Source of the DNA: Sinohyriopsis cumingii
Lineage: Eukaryota; Mollusca; Bivalvia; Unionida; Unionidae
Direction: 5' to 3'
DNA length: 64,000 nt
NCBI GenBank assembly: GCA_028554795.2
Contig: CM068838.1
Span: 86,184,944-86,248,943, forward strand
A program made the position numbers and the translations under genes. Positions within the stretch are counted from its first letter, which is position 1, and every line of letters begins with the position of its first letter. The notes under the pieces were generated by a model. The model did no database searches and was not told the origin of the DNA. It saw only the letters and a list, made by a program, of their open reading frames with translations. Below are positions 28,301 through 43,300 of this stretch, piece by piece.

Positions 28301-31300
28301 TGCTATGCTATCAATCCTATCGTATGCAATGCCACCAAATAGTGTTATGTGGCTTTATGTATGGAATGCCACTAAATAGTATTATGTGGCTTTATGTTGG
28401 TGCTATGCTATCAATCCTATCGTATGCAATGCCACTAAATAGGGTTATGTGACTTTACGTATGGAATGCCACTAAATAGTGTTATGTGGCTTTATGTTGG
28501 TGCTATGCTATCAATCCTATCGTATGCAATGCCACTAAATAGTGTTATGTGGCTTTATGTATGGAATGCCACTAAATAGTATTATGTGGCTTTATGTTGG
28601 TGCTATGCTATCAATCCTATCATATGGAATGCCAATAAATAGTGTTATGTGGTTTGATATTGGTGCTGTGCTATCAATCCTATCATATGCAATGCCACTA
28701 AATAGTGTTAGGCAACTAAAAGTAACAATCAAGTGAGGTAGCTCGCTGAGATGTGAGCATTTGCCAACTATGTTTAATAAATTATCTTTATAGGAAAGAC
28801 TGTTTGGTACAGACAAATTGCCCCTCATACAAAGATGGGATATCACTAGTCTTTCTGACTGCAACCCCAGGAAAATGAGCACTGTAATCTAATACATCTT
28901 ACCCCAATCATAGCTGATGAGAAGCCTGGTGATATTCCATTTCTCAAAATGGACTGTGAGATAGAACTGGCAGACATCAAGTTTCAGGTATGCAGCAAGT
29001 GCTTTGGTGTAACCGAACTTGGCCATGGTGAAATCCATGCAGACATCAAAACGCATGCAGTTCGGGGAGATGTAGTAATACAGATGCTTCTGTAGTTTGG
29101 GGTCACGGATGGCTGGCACGACAAAATTCCTCTCAAGCAAACTACAATCTGTTGCAACAAAATATCAAAGCTGTGTCAGTATTAAACTGTGGTTTCTTGG
29201 AAACAATTTCTCATATTAATTTTTGTTTAAATGTCCTAAATTAAACTACTGTAAAAACACATGCTCATCAATTCAAAGGGCATCATATCAATGGTCATCA
29301 ATTCATTGGTCATCAAGTCAATGGCAGTATTTATTATTAATATGCCCTGGAGCACACAAAGTTATAATAATCCCAATGCAATCCCATTTTACAATTTACT
29401 GCATATTACCAACAAGAATAAATACGACTTCATTTTTTTTTTACTCAGGTGTTTATGCGTGACAAGATCATCATCTTCATCCAATTCATAATAAAATCAG
29501 TGCTACGTATTAATTCATGTTATGTTTTAGTCAGGAAGAGAGAGAAGTAACTTTGCACATGAAAAAAAAACATTTCAACTCCTATTCCTTTTTAAAGGCA
29601 AGTCTATCATTTGTGCTATTACTGTACTTAGACTAAAACCACAGGACTAATCACTTTTTAATGTACTGGGTACTTTGTAACCATACCTAGATCATCTGTG
29701 CGAAGTGCAGCCTCAAGTTCTTCTCTGGTCCCAGTGGTCAGCAAACCTCTTTCCTCCAGAGTGGATTTCAGTGCCTGCAATGTCATATTCTCAGGGCGGG
29801 GACATGGAGGCGTCCCTGCTAGCAGATCCTGCAACGATAACAACTTTCCTTGTGAAATTTATACTAAAGCAAAAACAATTTACCAAAAGTACTTAAAAAA
29901 CTACCGAATTTGTGTTCTCAGACATTGCCAGACCTATTGATCTAATCGTTAATATAAATTAAAAAATGGTTACGTGCATGCATTTAAGCTAACTAGACCT
30001 GATGTGTTAGCATGAGCTGATGTCCTTCTGCTGATATCAAACAAGATTTTATACAAGTACTGACATCATGGGACTGTAATGATAATGTGTTTATTTTATA
30101 CTGAAAAATATTTCATATTATCCAATAAAAAGAGAATTTTTATGTTCTTGCCATGGTTTTACTCTGATTATACACCCAATGTACATTATGTCACAATATT
30201 GCTAAACTGTTAAATGTACATATCTACCATTGTTGGATACCAGTTATTTTTAGTGTGACTGTATATTCCCAAAATGTAAAAGTTGTTTGCTTGGGGTTTT
30301 TTCAATTGGCTTTGACACATTAACCTCTGACAACCCACTATTTTCAAGAGTAGCTTTTGGTATATTATGTATATTTCATTCAAGAGGAAAAATTGTAGAA
30401 TTTCAGAGACAGTGAGACCAGGTTCTAAGACTATATTTATGTTTTCAGACCTAGATTCAACTCAACATTTGGATGTTTGATGATTAATACAAATCACCAA
30501 TCAATCCAACAACAGACCTTGTAGCCGAGTTTGTGCATGAGAATGTTGTATAACTTCATGGCAAGGTCTGTTGAAATTTAATGTTTTACAAATGCAATAC
30601 AAACCTCAGATAGTCCCAGCTCACTCAATATGGTACTGGCCACAGCAGTGGCAACTTTATTAGCCACCTTTTTACCAGTCTCTTTTAGCTTCTCTACCAT
30701 TTTATCTTTACTCAACATCTCAGACCAGTTTACTGAAAAGAATTCGTGTAAATCTCAATTTATATCTTACACATATAGGTCATTATATACCTAAATAGTT
30801 TATTTTCTTCTTCTTGTGTCTCCTATTTTCAACTTTCATTTTTCTCTTTATCATATATGCATTTCCAAAATATTGGAGTGCTTATCAACAATAGATGCAA
30901 TGATTACATTACTGCGATGAAATACAAATCAAAACTAAAACTATTCCAATTAAAATTCAGCTTTGTGTTATCTTTCCAACTTCTTTTTTTTCTCCAATTA
31001 ATGAAAACATTTTTTTTTTACTTTTTCCTTCTTTTACACTTTTTCTTTAATCTTTATAAAACAAAATGAATAAGCAATTACTGTTGAAAATACACAACTC
31101 TGAACAGTTAAAACAGATGCTATACTGCCTTCACAGGTGATATTGCTCAAATTGAAAAAGAAAAATAACTGATAGGTAACCTTTTGGCCAGGACATAGTT
31201 CCATCAGGATAGCAAATAGGAAGAGGCAGAATGGCTTCATTCAATATCTTGATGTCTACAATGCAGTTACTGGTATCCTCAATCTCACAAACCCCCACCC

Positions 31301-34300
31301 CAAAAGTAAGTACTGACTCTCCACCATCCTCAAGTGTCTTCTTTGTGATGGAGTACCTTCAAGTGGAAATCAAATATTTCTTTTATAATGAGAAATGACA
31401 AATATCCAACCTCTGGACCCATTACCTATGTCTTCAGGTAAACTATGTCCAGTATTGTGACAGTTCAAGTATATTAAATTTGGTATTAGTTGGAAAAATA
31501 AAATAATTACCATTTTTTATATTTTACAAAATTCATGGCATGCAAAAATAGGATAATTACTAAATGAGCCAAAATCCTGTGACCCACCTCTTTGATGAAA
31601 TGTAACAACTGAAAAATTTACTTTCACTGCCATAAGACCAAAAATGGCAGTGTGACATCTTTTCACATCCAAATTGTCATGTGTTCTGAACTAACAACTT
31701 TTATTAACTTTTCTGTGTCACATGATGCATTCAGTTTCATCCAATTCAAATACTTGTTACAAAGGCTCCGTACAATTAGTACTGTTATAATGTAAATGCT
31801 GCAAGTCAAGGCACACAGCATGTCTCAAATTGTGGAAGATATTAATGTCCACCAATACTGATCAAAATGTACCTAAGTCCATATAAGAAAGGACATCTGA
31901 CTGGCAAATATGACACAAGGCCATAAAGGTATAGAAATAAATTAATGCCTCATGCTGGTGTAGGCAGAGCATTACAGTCATTTCAGATGATCAATTGGGT
32001 GTCAGGTCTTGTCAATCTAACCTGTAATTCTGAAATCAGTGGGCATGTAGCAGTCAACAGACATGCAATACACAAACTCTGCTTCAGAAAATATTTGTAC
32101 TGCCTGTAATTATGAATCATTAGGCATATATAAGTCTATACGCATGTAACAGTCTATACACATGTAGCCGGCTATATACAACTAGTCATATGTATACATA
32201 TAGCAGTCTATACACGTGTAGGCATCTATACATATGTAGCAGTCTGCCCACATGTAGCAGTTCATGCACATATAGCAGTTTATACACATGTAGCAGTCTG
32301 TACACTTGTAGCAATTAATACACAAGTTGCGATTAATACACACTTAATAGTCTGTTCACATCTGTACACATGTAGCAGTTTCTGCACATGTAACAGTTTA
32401 TACACATGTTGCAGTCTGTACACAAGTAGCAGTCTATACATATGTTGCTGTCTGTACCCATGTAGCAGTCTGTACACAAGTAGCAGTCTATACACATGTT
32501 GCTCTCTGTACCCATATAGTAGTCTGTGCATATGCAAGGCATGCAATAGCACTAATCAATTCAATCAGAGGTCTCACAAGACTATTTTAATTCAATCTGT
32601 CATAATATAAGTTATCTTAAAATAAGAAAAATAGAATAAAATATTTAATAATTCTTCATGTACCTCAATTTGCAGATCGTTCTAGGACACATAAAATGGC
32701 AAATACAAAAATATTTGAGCAGTATGTTTAATAAGTTATAGCTCCTTGAAATTGTGCACTGTCAAAAATACATGGAAGCATAGTATTGCATACCTGCCAC
32801 ATCATAATGTATCATACAGAAAACAAGAATTTTGACTCCAAAATCCCTAATTTGGTTGTGTTTCTAGAAACAATTAACCTCATGAAAAAACAAGACCATG
32901 CTTGAACAGCACAGTAGTCCTGTAACCTGTATCCAATATAAACAATAAATAGTCATGTCGTGCTTAACACTCTCACTAATTAGTTTGAATGGTTAATCAT
33001 CATAGAGGTGATTAAAAGCCAATGACGGTCAGAGATAAACCACCACCACTCCACAGATTACTTTATTCAATGATGATAGAAAAGGTGATTTTGTGTTTGA
33101 TACCCATTTAAGCACTGCTACTGGAGACCTCATTTAGCTATATTACACTGCTACCAGAAACCAAATTTAGCTATACTGCACTGCTACTGGAGACCTCATT
33201 TAGCTATATTGCGCTGCTACTGGAGACCTCATTTAGCTATATTGCACTGCTACTGGAGACCCCATTTAGCTATATTGCACTGCCACCAAAGACCCCATTT
33301 ATCTCTATTGCACTGCTACCATAGACCCCATTTAGCTATACTGCACTGTTACTGGAGACCTCATTTAGCTATATTGCACTGCTACCAGAGACCCCATTTA
33401 TCTCTACTGCACTGCTACCATAGACCCCATTTATCTCTACTGCACTGCTACCATAGACCCCATTTATCTCTATTGCACTGCTACCATAGACCACATTTAT
33501 CTCTATTGCACTGCTACCATAGACCACATTTAGCTATACTGCACTGCTACTGGAGACCCCATTTAGCTATATTGCACTGCTACCAGAAACCAAATTTAGC
33601 TATATTGCACTGCTACCAAAAAAAAACATTTAGCTATATTGCACTTCTACCAGACACCCCATTTAGCTATACTGCACTGCTACCAGAGACCTGATTTGGC
33701 TATTTTGCACTGCTACTGGTGACCCCATTTAGCTATATTGCACTGCTACTGGAGACCCCATTTAGCTATATTGCACTGCCACCAGAGACCCCATTTATCT
33801 CTATTGCACTGCTACCATAGACCCCATTTAACTATATTGCACTGCTACCAGAGACCCCATTTAGCTATATTGCACAAGTACACAAAGTGAAACAACCCAA
33901 TTCATTTGAAATTGGGTTATTACACTTCATTGCCTTTAATGAAAATGTTTATGGTATCTTAATTCATACTTTCTGGCTAGTTTGGGGTAATCCATTTAGT
34001 ATGTATGCAAAAATCTTGCAAAGCTTGACCCATCCCCCTTCTGTACACATCCATACTTTTTTACACACACCCCACCTACATATGTATGCTTGATGCACTA
34101 TCCCCCTGAATTCTAAAGAATGGTCTAAATTTAATCCATGCAGAAACGATCAAGGATTAATAATAATGTATTTAATAAAACAGATAGTCCACTGATGTTG
34201 AATGTCTGGCTGCATCAAAGAAATAACCTGTGTAACTTTAAAAAGTCTGTCTAGTGTCTGCTAAAATTCAAACATCCACTGAACCCAGTTAAACATGTAA

Positions 34301-37300
34301 CATATTAAACAAATTATTATCGAGGTTTAACACACACCCCATCCCCTATGCACACATACCTTATCCGTAGATCCCACCCCCATATGCAAGTGTATGAATT
34401 TGGGTACCCCCCCCATGTTTACATACTAAATGGACAGCCTCTTTGTGGTCAGCAGCAACATTTCTTTGAAAATGGATTTTACTCTATGCATAAAATGCAA
34501 AATGTGGTTATTTTTATGTAGTTGAAATGGTGAAGACACCAGTGTGGAAGTGTGATTAATCTTTTTTAAGGTAAATGTCAAAAGTCATTAAAGGATTAGA
34601 GAACTGAGGAAAGCCCAGAAAAAAATTATTTTAGATCTACTGGTTGACCAAGTCTGACTTTGCAAAATTCAGCAGTAAGCAGGATCATTTTATACTTTTC
34701 AAAAACTTGCAAACACCCCAGTGACATTAGTTATTCTTGAGTAGTGTATATGACATTCATTAAAATAGCGACAGCATCCACCATCAAGACAGAAGCAGGA
34801 AGTACATTTTTAATGCTCAGAAAAATTCAAAATGATCTTTGGGGAATTTTTTAGCAACAGTACCACCCAGTCTGTAAGGAACACAGAGATGAGAACAATG
34901 ACACTTGCATTGCCTTAAAACTCTCCAATGAACAACTGATACCATCAATGTCAGCAACCATAATACTGTATTCCACATCGTAAAGATAACTGACACCAGC
35001 AACTATAACACTGTATTCCGCACTGTAAAGACAACAAACAACACCAGGAAAGTCAGCAGCTATAATTCTATATTCCACATGGTAAAGACAACAACTGACA
35101 CCAGGAAAGTCAGCAACTATAAGACTGTATTCCACATTGTCAAGACAACAACATTGTCAAGACAACAACTGACACCAGAAAAGTCAGCAACTATAATACT
35201 GTATTCCACATTGTAAAGACATATATACCTTGCATAATTTTTAATATTTAATGACTGCATGTTGTGAGTATGTGGGTGTATGCACATGGGTGTATATATA
35301 TGTGTGATATATCACAATGCAAAGTCAAATAATTTTTATTCATTAGTGTATTAAATGCTTCAACGAAAGCACATATTTATATTTTATTTTCTTCAAATTT
35401 TAATTTCCAGTTATCTTTTATATATTTGGACCACGAGTGTTCAAACACACACCCTTGGGAGTACAAAAAATGCTTTCTGGAGTGTCAAGAAAATCTCAAC
35501 TTTGTGCCAAAGACTGGCATTTATGGTATTAGATTTGCTATTATACATCCACGTTTTTTATGTCCATTATATTAACAGTTTGTCCGATACTGGTGCAACA
35601 GTAAAATATCATAAATCTGACAATGCATAAAAACGTTTTGATGCACATGTTATAGGCATTTTTAAGGATTTATTTTTCTTTACAAACGGTACTTCTCTTC
35701 CTTAATAAGTTGTGCACAACAAAGTTCAAAAATCAAAGACCACACGTGACAAGTGAGGTCACGATTTACAAAGATTCCTCTGAAAATAATTAAGAAGGAA
35801 AAGACATAGTCACTGAGAAAATAGGTGGTGGATGGGGGGGGGTTAAATACTTGATAACCCATTTTATAATCTGGATGGTCATAACTTTTAATAAAAAGCC
35901 TACTTCCAATGATATTATTTGCTATTCAGCATAAATTAAGTTTATTTTCAAGAAATACAATCTTCAAAACAATACTCCAGTAAGTTTTTTGAAAACATAT
36001 CACATGTAACACCAGCAAAGACACTGCATATTCCATCACTGCTTTTTGCAGCTGAATGTGGATATGTTCCAGTGTTATTGTTGATTCAGAAGAGAACTCC
36101 TATCAGTCTTGTATTTTTTCATTCACAAAATAATTATTATTCATATTACAACAATTTAAATGCAAAAAAACTTTTATTTTGGTATACTCACCGTGCATCA
36201 GACCCAAACCAAAGGTGACATGTGACATAAGTGGAACTAACAATGCATAACAAAATAAACATAATGGTTTTGTTTCATTTCGAATCTAATTACAAAGTAC
36301 ATGACTCTGTAAGACTTTTATTGTTATGAGAAAGGGACATAGAAAGATGGATGAACCAATAACACTATCAGTGTTTAACACTGCATGCATTCTGTACACA
36401 TATCGTTGTAGCTGTCAGCCCTAGAAATCCGACTCCGCTCAACTAAATGAGAAGACAAAAAGTATCCAAGTTAGATAACACATTTGCTAAATGTTATTGT
36501 TTAAGCCTCTTTCTTGCCAAAGGAAGCAATAAATTAATTATGGCCTCAAGCTTTTTGAAAAACAAATACTTGCCGTGGCTACTTACTTTAGGACTACTTC
36601 AATCCCACCTAGTAAGTCGAGCTTGATTCCTGTCTTGACTTCATCCTGAAAACCCTCTAACCCTAAAATACGACATTAAAAACAAGATGAGACTGCATAG
36701 TACACACAATTTGAAGGAAACAATGAATGTGAAGATACTTTTCACTTCATGCATTTTCCAGTGAGACAAAAACAACCAAGTTAAACATGTTACCATTTTT
36801 ATTACCAAACAACTATCATTTTGTTGCTGTCTTTCAAGTATTTCATGAAATCTTTTATTGATAAGATTATTTTTAGACGGGGACAAAAGATGAAATATGT
36901 GTGCTGAATTAAAGAGTGGAAAAATATTGGAGGCACAAACTGATCCTGCATGTTGTGCTGTATACATACCAGTCTAAAATTACTGATTTTCTATGGGGAG
37001 ACAACTCCATCTCCAAGAGCTATGAATAGTTAGTAAGAGTATCAATTGCATGGAAATAAAAAGTCAATGGCAAAATCCTAACAAGACTTCTCAGTAAGAC
37101 ACTTGATATAGTTCTGTAAATTAGGTGAACTTTGAATAAGCTTAACAAAATATTATGTATTGCTTTTGTCTACTTGAAAAGCATGAAGTTCAGAAGTGTG
37201 ATTTGAGAATAATTCAGTGAAGGCTGATATGTTCAACTAAGAAGTTTTTAAAGAACTTTTAGACCTTAATTACGTCAAGTACAGGTTCACAAACTGCCAT

Positions 37301-40300
37301 TCCAAAAGACCCATGGGGATTAAGAGCTTCTTTCTAGATCTCTAAACCTGACATTATCTTTTGGGATTTTCTCAACAGACGTATAGACACATCACTCTCA
37401 GTACAGTTTTTTACACACTGAAGAACTCAAAAGGTCTTCAGAGTAAAAGTCTATATTTAGAATGAATTTTTATAGTCACATGCAAATAATGCAGATTTAG
37501 ACATGTCATATAAAGTTTTTGTCTACTAAAAATTTAGAAAATATAGATTCTTGTATTTTCATTGCTTAAATAATTTTATGACAAATATGAATGAACATCC
37601 ATCCCATTGGGAATATTATAATTCTATTTCAAAAGACCTCAGGAAAAAGGGATATCACTTGTCCAAAGCATCAACAGATCCATTTTACATGGTGATGGCA
37701 ATCATCTCCCCAGTCACCATACTCAACTTAAAACAACTCATGTCCAACTGATGTAGTCATTCTGTTCTGCACTTTTTTCTTCTTCAAGAATCTGAATTCC
37801 CCTTTATATTTCTGTACTTTTGGTTTAACGATTTTAAGAGACTTATTGTCACTTTTGCCATCAATGTGTTTCTGCTTGCTGAACACCATTTCTAGAAAAT
37901 ACTGTCAGCAACAGCTTGATCATGCAGGCATTCTGCATCAAATGTATGTGCTCTTTAAAACACTGAGGTAACTTTAGTACAGCTGATTCCATTGACTCCA
38001 ATACCGAGATCTGGATCAAACACAGTCAAGCCAGTATCTGGATTTGACCAAAATGATTGAATTTTTGTAATCTTTACTATTATTCCTTAAGTCCATTTCA
38101 GCAAGACTAAATTCAAATTATATGGTCTAGAATGAGTGCAAGACAGCTGAAGCTATTAATATACGTAGTAAAAAGTAATATTAAGTATGGCAATACCCCA
38201 AAAGTTGTTTTGGGCTGTTCCAATAAAACACACCTGTGACCCAGTGAAGGCACATTTGATATAGGGTACTCACCCAAAGACACAATTTAGAATTCTCTTA
38301 TCATTTTAATATGAACTCAATGAAATTAAAGTACCCTGGCATATATTTTTTAAACACTGCCTTCCCGGGGAACCATGTATGTTTAAATGGAACAGCCCTA
38401 ATAAGCAAGCACCAAAAATTTAATCATTCTTCCTTGTATTAACTTTAGTCATCATATCAACATTTGTTTTATTTTATAAAATGTTTCTTACAAACATTCT
38501 GTTCATACAAAAAGAGACCAAAGTGATAAGAGAAACCCATCTACTATGGGTAATGAGATAATAATAAAACAAATGCATTAAGTTTTGCAATATTACAAAA
38601 CAAGGTACATATGATTAATTTCATTTCAAACTTGTAAGAGAATAAGAGAATTCATTTAGAACCTACCATTAAGAGGGTTTTCAAAGCGAATGGTGTGAGT
38701 CCATTTATCAACTCCCATCACAAGCTGAAACTGACATGGATCAAACCGCATGAAGGACTTCATAGATTTGTGGAACATAGCTATCTTCACACTGAAACAA
38801 CACTCAACTCCCAAGCACATCTCATCAAATTTGCACCGCAAACCCTCTGGCATTGTCAGAGACATCAGAGGGCAGCCTGAAAACAAATCAGATTTGATGC
38901 AATTAGTATTTAATCTTCAACGGACTGAAATAGCTAACTCAGCATAAATTTGTCCAATCTCTCATGCATACCTATCTAAAGTGGAAGCAGTAAAACTAAT
39001 CTTTATGACAGGAAATCCACCTATAATTTTCTCAGACTCAAACACAAAATTTATCAAGTAATATAAATGAAAAAACAATTATCTCCTGAACTCAATGTCA
39101 TTATTTACTGTCACATTTATGATATTGGACTGATTATTTTTCTTTCAAATTTGTAATTGCTGACCAATTTGAGTCAATTTCAAAACATTCATGAATTATA
39201 AATGGGGAATTTTATTGTACATCAGGCATGCTTCTAAATTCAAATAACCATTAGTTCTGAGGCCCAGTACATATAAAACTAAAATACTACAAGATGTGAT
39301 CAAACATACTATTGTCCAGTGCTGTGAGGTTCCCTATTAACTCGTCTCTAGATCCTATGGGATCTATGCCTCGCTTCTGCAACTCCGTTTGTAGCTGTTC
39401 ATCAGTCATTTGAGACAGGCTGATACAAGGTTCATCATCGATAATATCCTGCAGTAAATCCAAGGTGTAATAGTTGATTTATCGTGATATTCCATAAACA
39501 AATTTTACATTTTTGGCTACTATCTTAGTTTCATGGAACTTAACCTGCAATGTGGTCATCGGTCATTCCATGAATATTCAATGAAATTCATAGGATACAT
39601 TCTCTTACTATATCGCACTATCTTATCAAATTTATCTACAGTAAATAATTTTAATAACATACGATTTTCAAATCTTCAGTAAATGTGGCACACAAGATTA
39701 CAATTTTCCTACAAGAATATGCTCCCTAAATCTGCTTCACATAAGAATGCAGTTTTCTTAAAATTAAATTGTAACTCTAGATTTCAAAACAAGATGCAAT
39801 TTTTACAGCATATTTAACTAAACCAACTTGTTACCTTGACCGTAATCATCACTTCAGCCATTTTATTCTTGCTCTCTACCATGCCCAGGTTATCCAAAAA
39901 TTCAATAATTTGACCAAGCTTCAGACGTTTTATCGAAAATTTGCTCAGGAAAGCTCCAATACTGTCAACCAAAGTTGAAATGCCTCCTGAAATTGTTCAG
40001 AAAATAGTACATAGTTGTAAGTTGTAAATTCTGCTAGTCTTTATACAATAATCCTATTTTACTGTTGTTTAGATCATATTACTAAAGGGTCATTTAATTG
40101 CAGAGTAATAACAATGTTCTCTTTCTTATTCAAAGAACAGATACATAGATGTGATCCTGTACACACCAGTTTGTCTTATCACAGAAATCTATTGGCTTTA
40201 AATATCAAAATATTGATGATAGGTAAAAAAGGAAACAGAAGAAAAAGATAATCTTATGCATTCTATCCACACATTATAGAAACCGACTAGAACCAGTCTA

Positions 40301-43300
40301 CTAGGGAACAGAACTGTTCCACCAATGCAATGACTGGTACAATGATGCATGCTGAAATGTTAACAATGGCTAACATGCTGACAAAACAAACTGTAAACTG
40401 ACCACCCTATTGTGATGATGTTTTATGAGTTGTTATGATAAAGCATTCAAAGGTAGTCTAAAATGGCATTTTAGTCTTTGACTAAAATATGTCTGACCTT
40501 TGGTGAAGGCAAGATAAAATGGAAGACCATCCCAAAAACTATTTTGGCAACTGCACCTTCATAAGCAGTTTAACTTTGTAAGAGAAATATTAAAGGGCAG
40601 TATTTATCTTTGTTTTGGTCCAGTGATGCCAAAATTCTGATCCATGCACTATCTTCCAATGCTAAACAACTACTAGCTAAGTAAAGTGTCAAGTTCATGA
40701 CATAATAATAAGTCCATTATAATAAGTCTTTGAATGAGAATCCCATGTCTACATGACTTTCCATTCAGGAGGTTTTTATGTATGATGTAAAAATTCTGAT
40801 CCATGCACAATCTTACAATGCTAAACAACTACTAGCTAAATAACCTTTCAAGTTCATGACATAATAGTAAGTCCATTATAATAAGTCCATTCAGGAGGTT
40901 TTTATAGTGATAACAAGATTATAAAGACTATTACCATGGTGACCATACTTGGCATCAGACTGGTACAGTTTTCATACTAGACAAACTTAACATTATAAGA
41001 AGTCTTCTAGCAAAAATCGCTGAAGATACAACATTCCACTTAGGAGGTGCAGTCATAACAAGATGTTAAAAATGGAGATCATACTGGCTATCAGATCTGC
41101 AAAATTTACATTTAGGACCAATTAGACATTATAAGAAGTCTTCATATGAACACCTCATGTCAATATGCAACACATATAAGATATCTAAGATACATCATTT
41201 TTAAATAGGACCAATCCTCCAAGTAGTTTAGGCAGAACTGGCAATCAAAAACTTATGCTTAAGGACAGAAGGATGATAGAAAAAAGACCACCCAATAAAC
41301 TCTTATGGTATATGACCAACAGGGCTAAATACGAGGGTTTGAAAATACAGAGTTGCCAACTGAGAGTATGCTTATCAAGAACCCTAGTGCCAATTTATCA
41401 GAGTTTGGGCATCCTGTATGGATAATACATCCTTTTGAGAAAAAAATCAAACTTCCATACAAGCATATTGCATCGTCCTGTTAAATCATACCTCCATAGT
41501 CAGTAAAAATTTATGTCAAATGATATTAAATATGAAGCATCCATTTCTCCAAAGCTGACGCTCAGAACTTCTTGAACATTTTAACAAACAGTAGCCATAA
41601 ATATTAGGTTTCTTCTTGACCTGTTGGCATCTTTTCTTTTCTTTTCATCTGTTTCCATTTTTCACCAATTTCGTCTGACTGACTGGTTTCTTGTTAATAC
41701 GTCCTCCTTTTTACATTGAAAACCATATTCTATGTAACATTCTAAGATTCTGGTGCTTAAGTATTCATCTCCCTACTTGTGTCCGCACAGGAAACTCCCA
41801 TTAAAAATTGTATCCCATCAAAATAGTAGATTCTAGATGATTTAACAAGAGTCATACAATAGTACCTGCAGATATGATGTGAAATTTTCATACCTTCAAT
41901 CAATTTTTCTTCATGATTTCTGCAAAATCTGCATTAAATGCTGCAATTTCATACTCTATGTCAGATCTACTATGACAACAGAATTCTGGTAATAACTGAA
42001 TGTACAGATTTTTAAGAAGCAGAAGAAAAGTTTAAATAGATCCTGCAATCAGAAAGCATGTAACATTTAGATGTGTTAAAATATGAGACAGCCTACCTAA
42101 TATGCTCTGACTTGCAGTACGTTTCCCAAGGCGCCCGGACTGAGACCTAGTAATGCTCTTCACTTTGGAAAACAATTTATTTGTTTCTGGAAAAAAAAAG
42201 AGAGAACATGTTAGTAATATCTCAAAGACTTACAAAACCAGATGTGTCCATACAAAGACACACCCAAGATTAGGATGCAATTAAAGGACTTGTCCAGGAA
42301 CTGGAAATGGATCTCGAGCATGTCCGTTTATTATATTGAAAACTTCTGTTAGGCAAGAAATGTGCAGATGAAAACAATGTTTGGGACACTCTACTCACAG
42401 TCAGGTTAGAAATTGTAAATTAATGAAATGAACTGATTAAGTACCTTGCACACTGAACTTAACATGTTTCATCAAAAGCTACATTCTCTTCATGAACTGT
42501 GTTATTATGCAAATTGTAATGCAATGAGGATATGTAAAATATTGTTGTAGATGTAATGAAATATTTCTGGAGTAAAATGAAATCACTGTATTGTCATGAC
42601 TGACAAAGCAAAATATTTCCACTTCACAAGTAAAATATTTCCTCAGGTCTAAAATTTAAAACAAAAAAAGATTTTCTTTTTATTATATTCTTTCTAAGGC
42701 TAAATCGATCGATTTGCAGTAAAAAATTTCTCAGTTTGGATGCCAATATAATTAATAGCTGCATTATTACATCAATAAAAAGAGGATCCAAAATTTTAAA
42801 AAGCATTTATCATAGCAACCTTTTATAAATTTAGTTCATATATATTTTGTCAAATAAATGACCGATTTCATGTGCAAATTAAGATATATTTTTTTTCTGT
42901 TAATACATTTCTTGTGTGGATTGGTACAGTGACCATTGCTGGGGTCAGGGTTTTGTAGATACATTACAAAGGTTGCATCCAACAGACTTCAGAGAACAAC
43001 AACTTTAAACTACAAAATTTAATGATTGTAAAAATGCCTATAAGGATTTTGTTTAGTTTGATAATAGATACAACAAACACTTAAATCAACACTCATTTAT
43101 CTACAATATTTTTTATCATTTTCAAACATGATGATTGTTGTTTTTACTAATTACACAATTTCATTATGCACAGAAGAGAATAACATCTATATGATGCTGT
43201 ATGTATGGGTAACAATGAATATCAAATAGGAACAGGTTAATGTTCTGGTCACTGACAATATGCATGATTCCTGTGTAAAACTGTTTTTTTTTAAAATTAA

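Larger units (their letters stand above)
35226..38211. other. Introns around exon 13, no other features
   Basis: Apart from exon 13 and the possible cassette exon at 36192, I see only AT-rich sequence, including a G run at 35836-35844. No repeat array was recognised. Confidence 0.45.

Noticed and set aside
33209..33694. 161-codon plus-strand ORF of HCY-RPHLAIL repeats
   Set aside because: By-product of the 33-bp minisatellite, in an intron, with no flanking coding signal.
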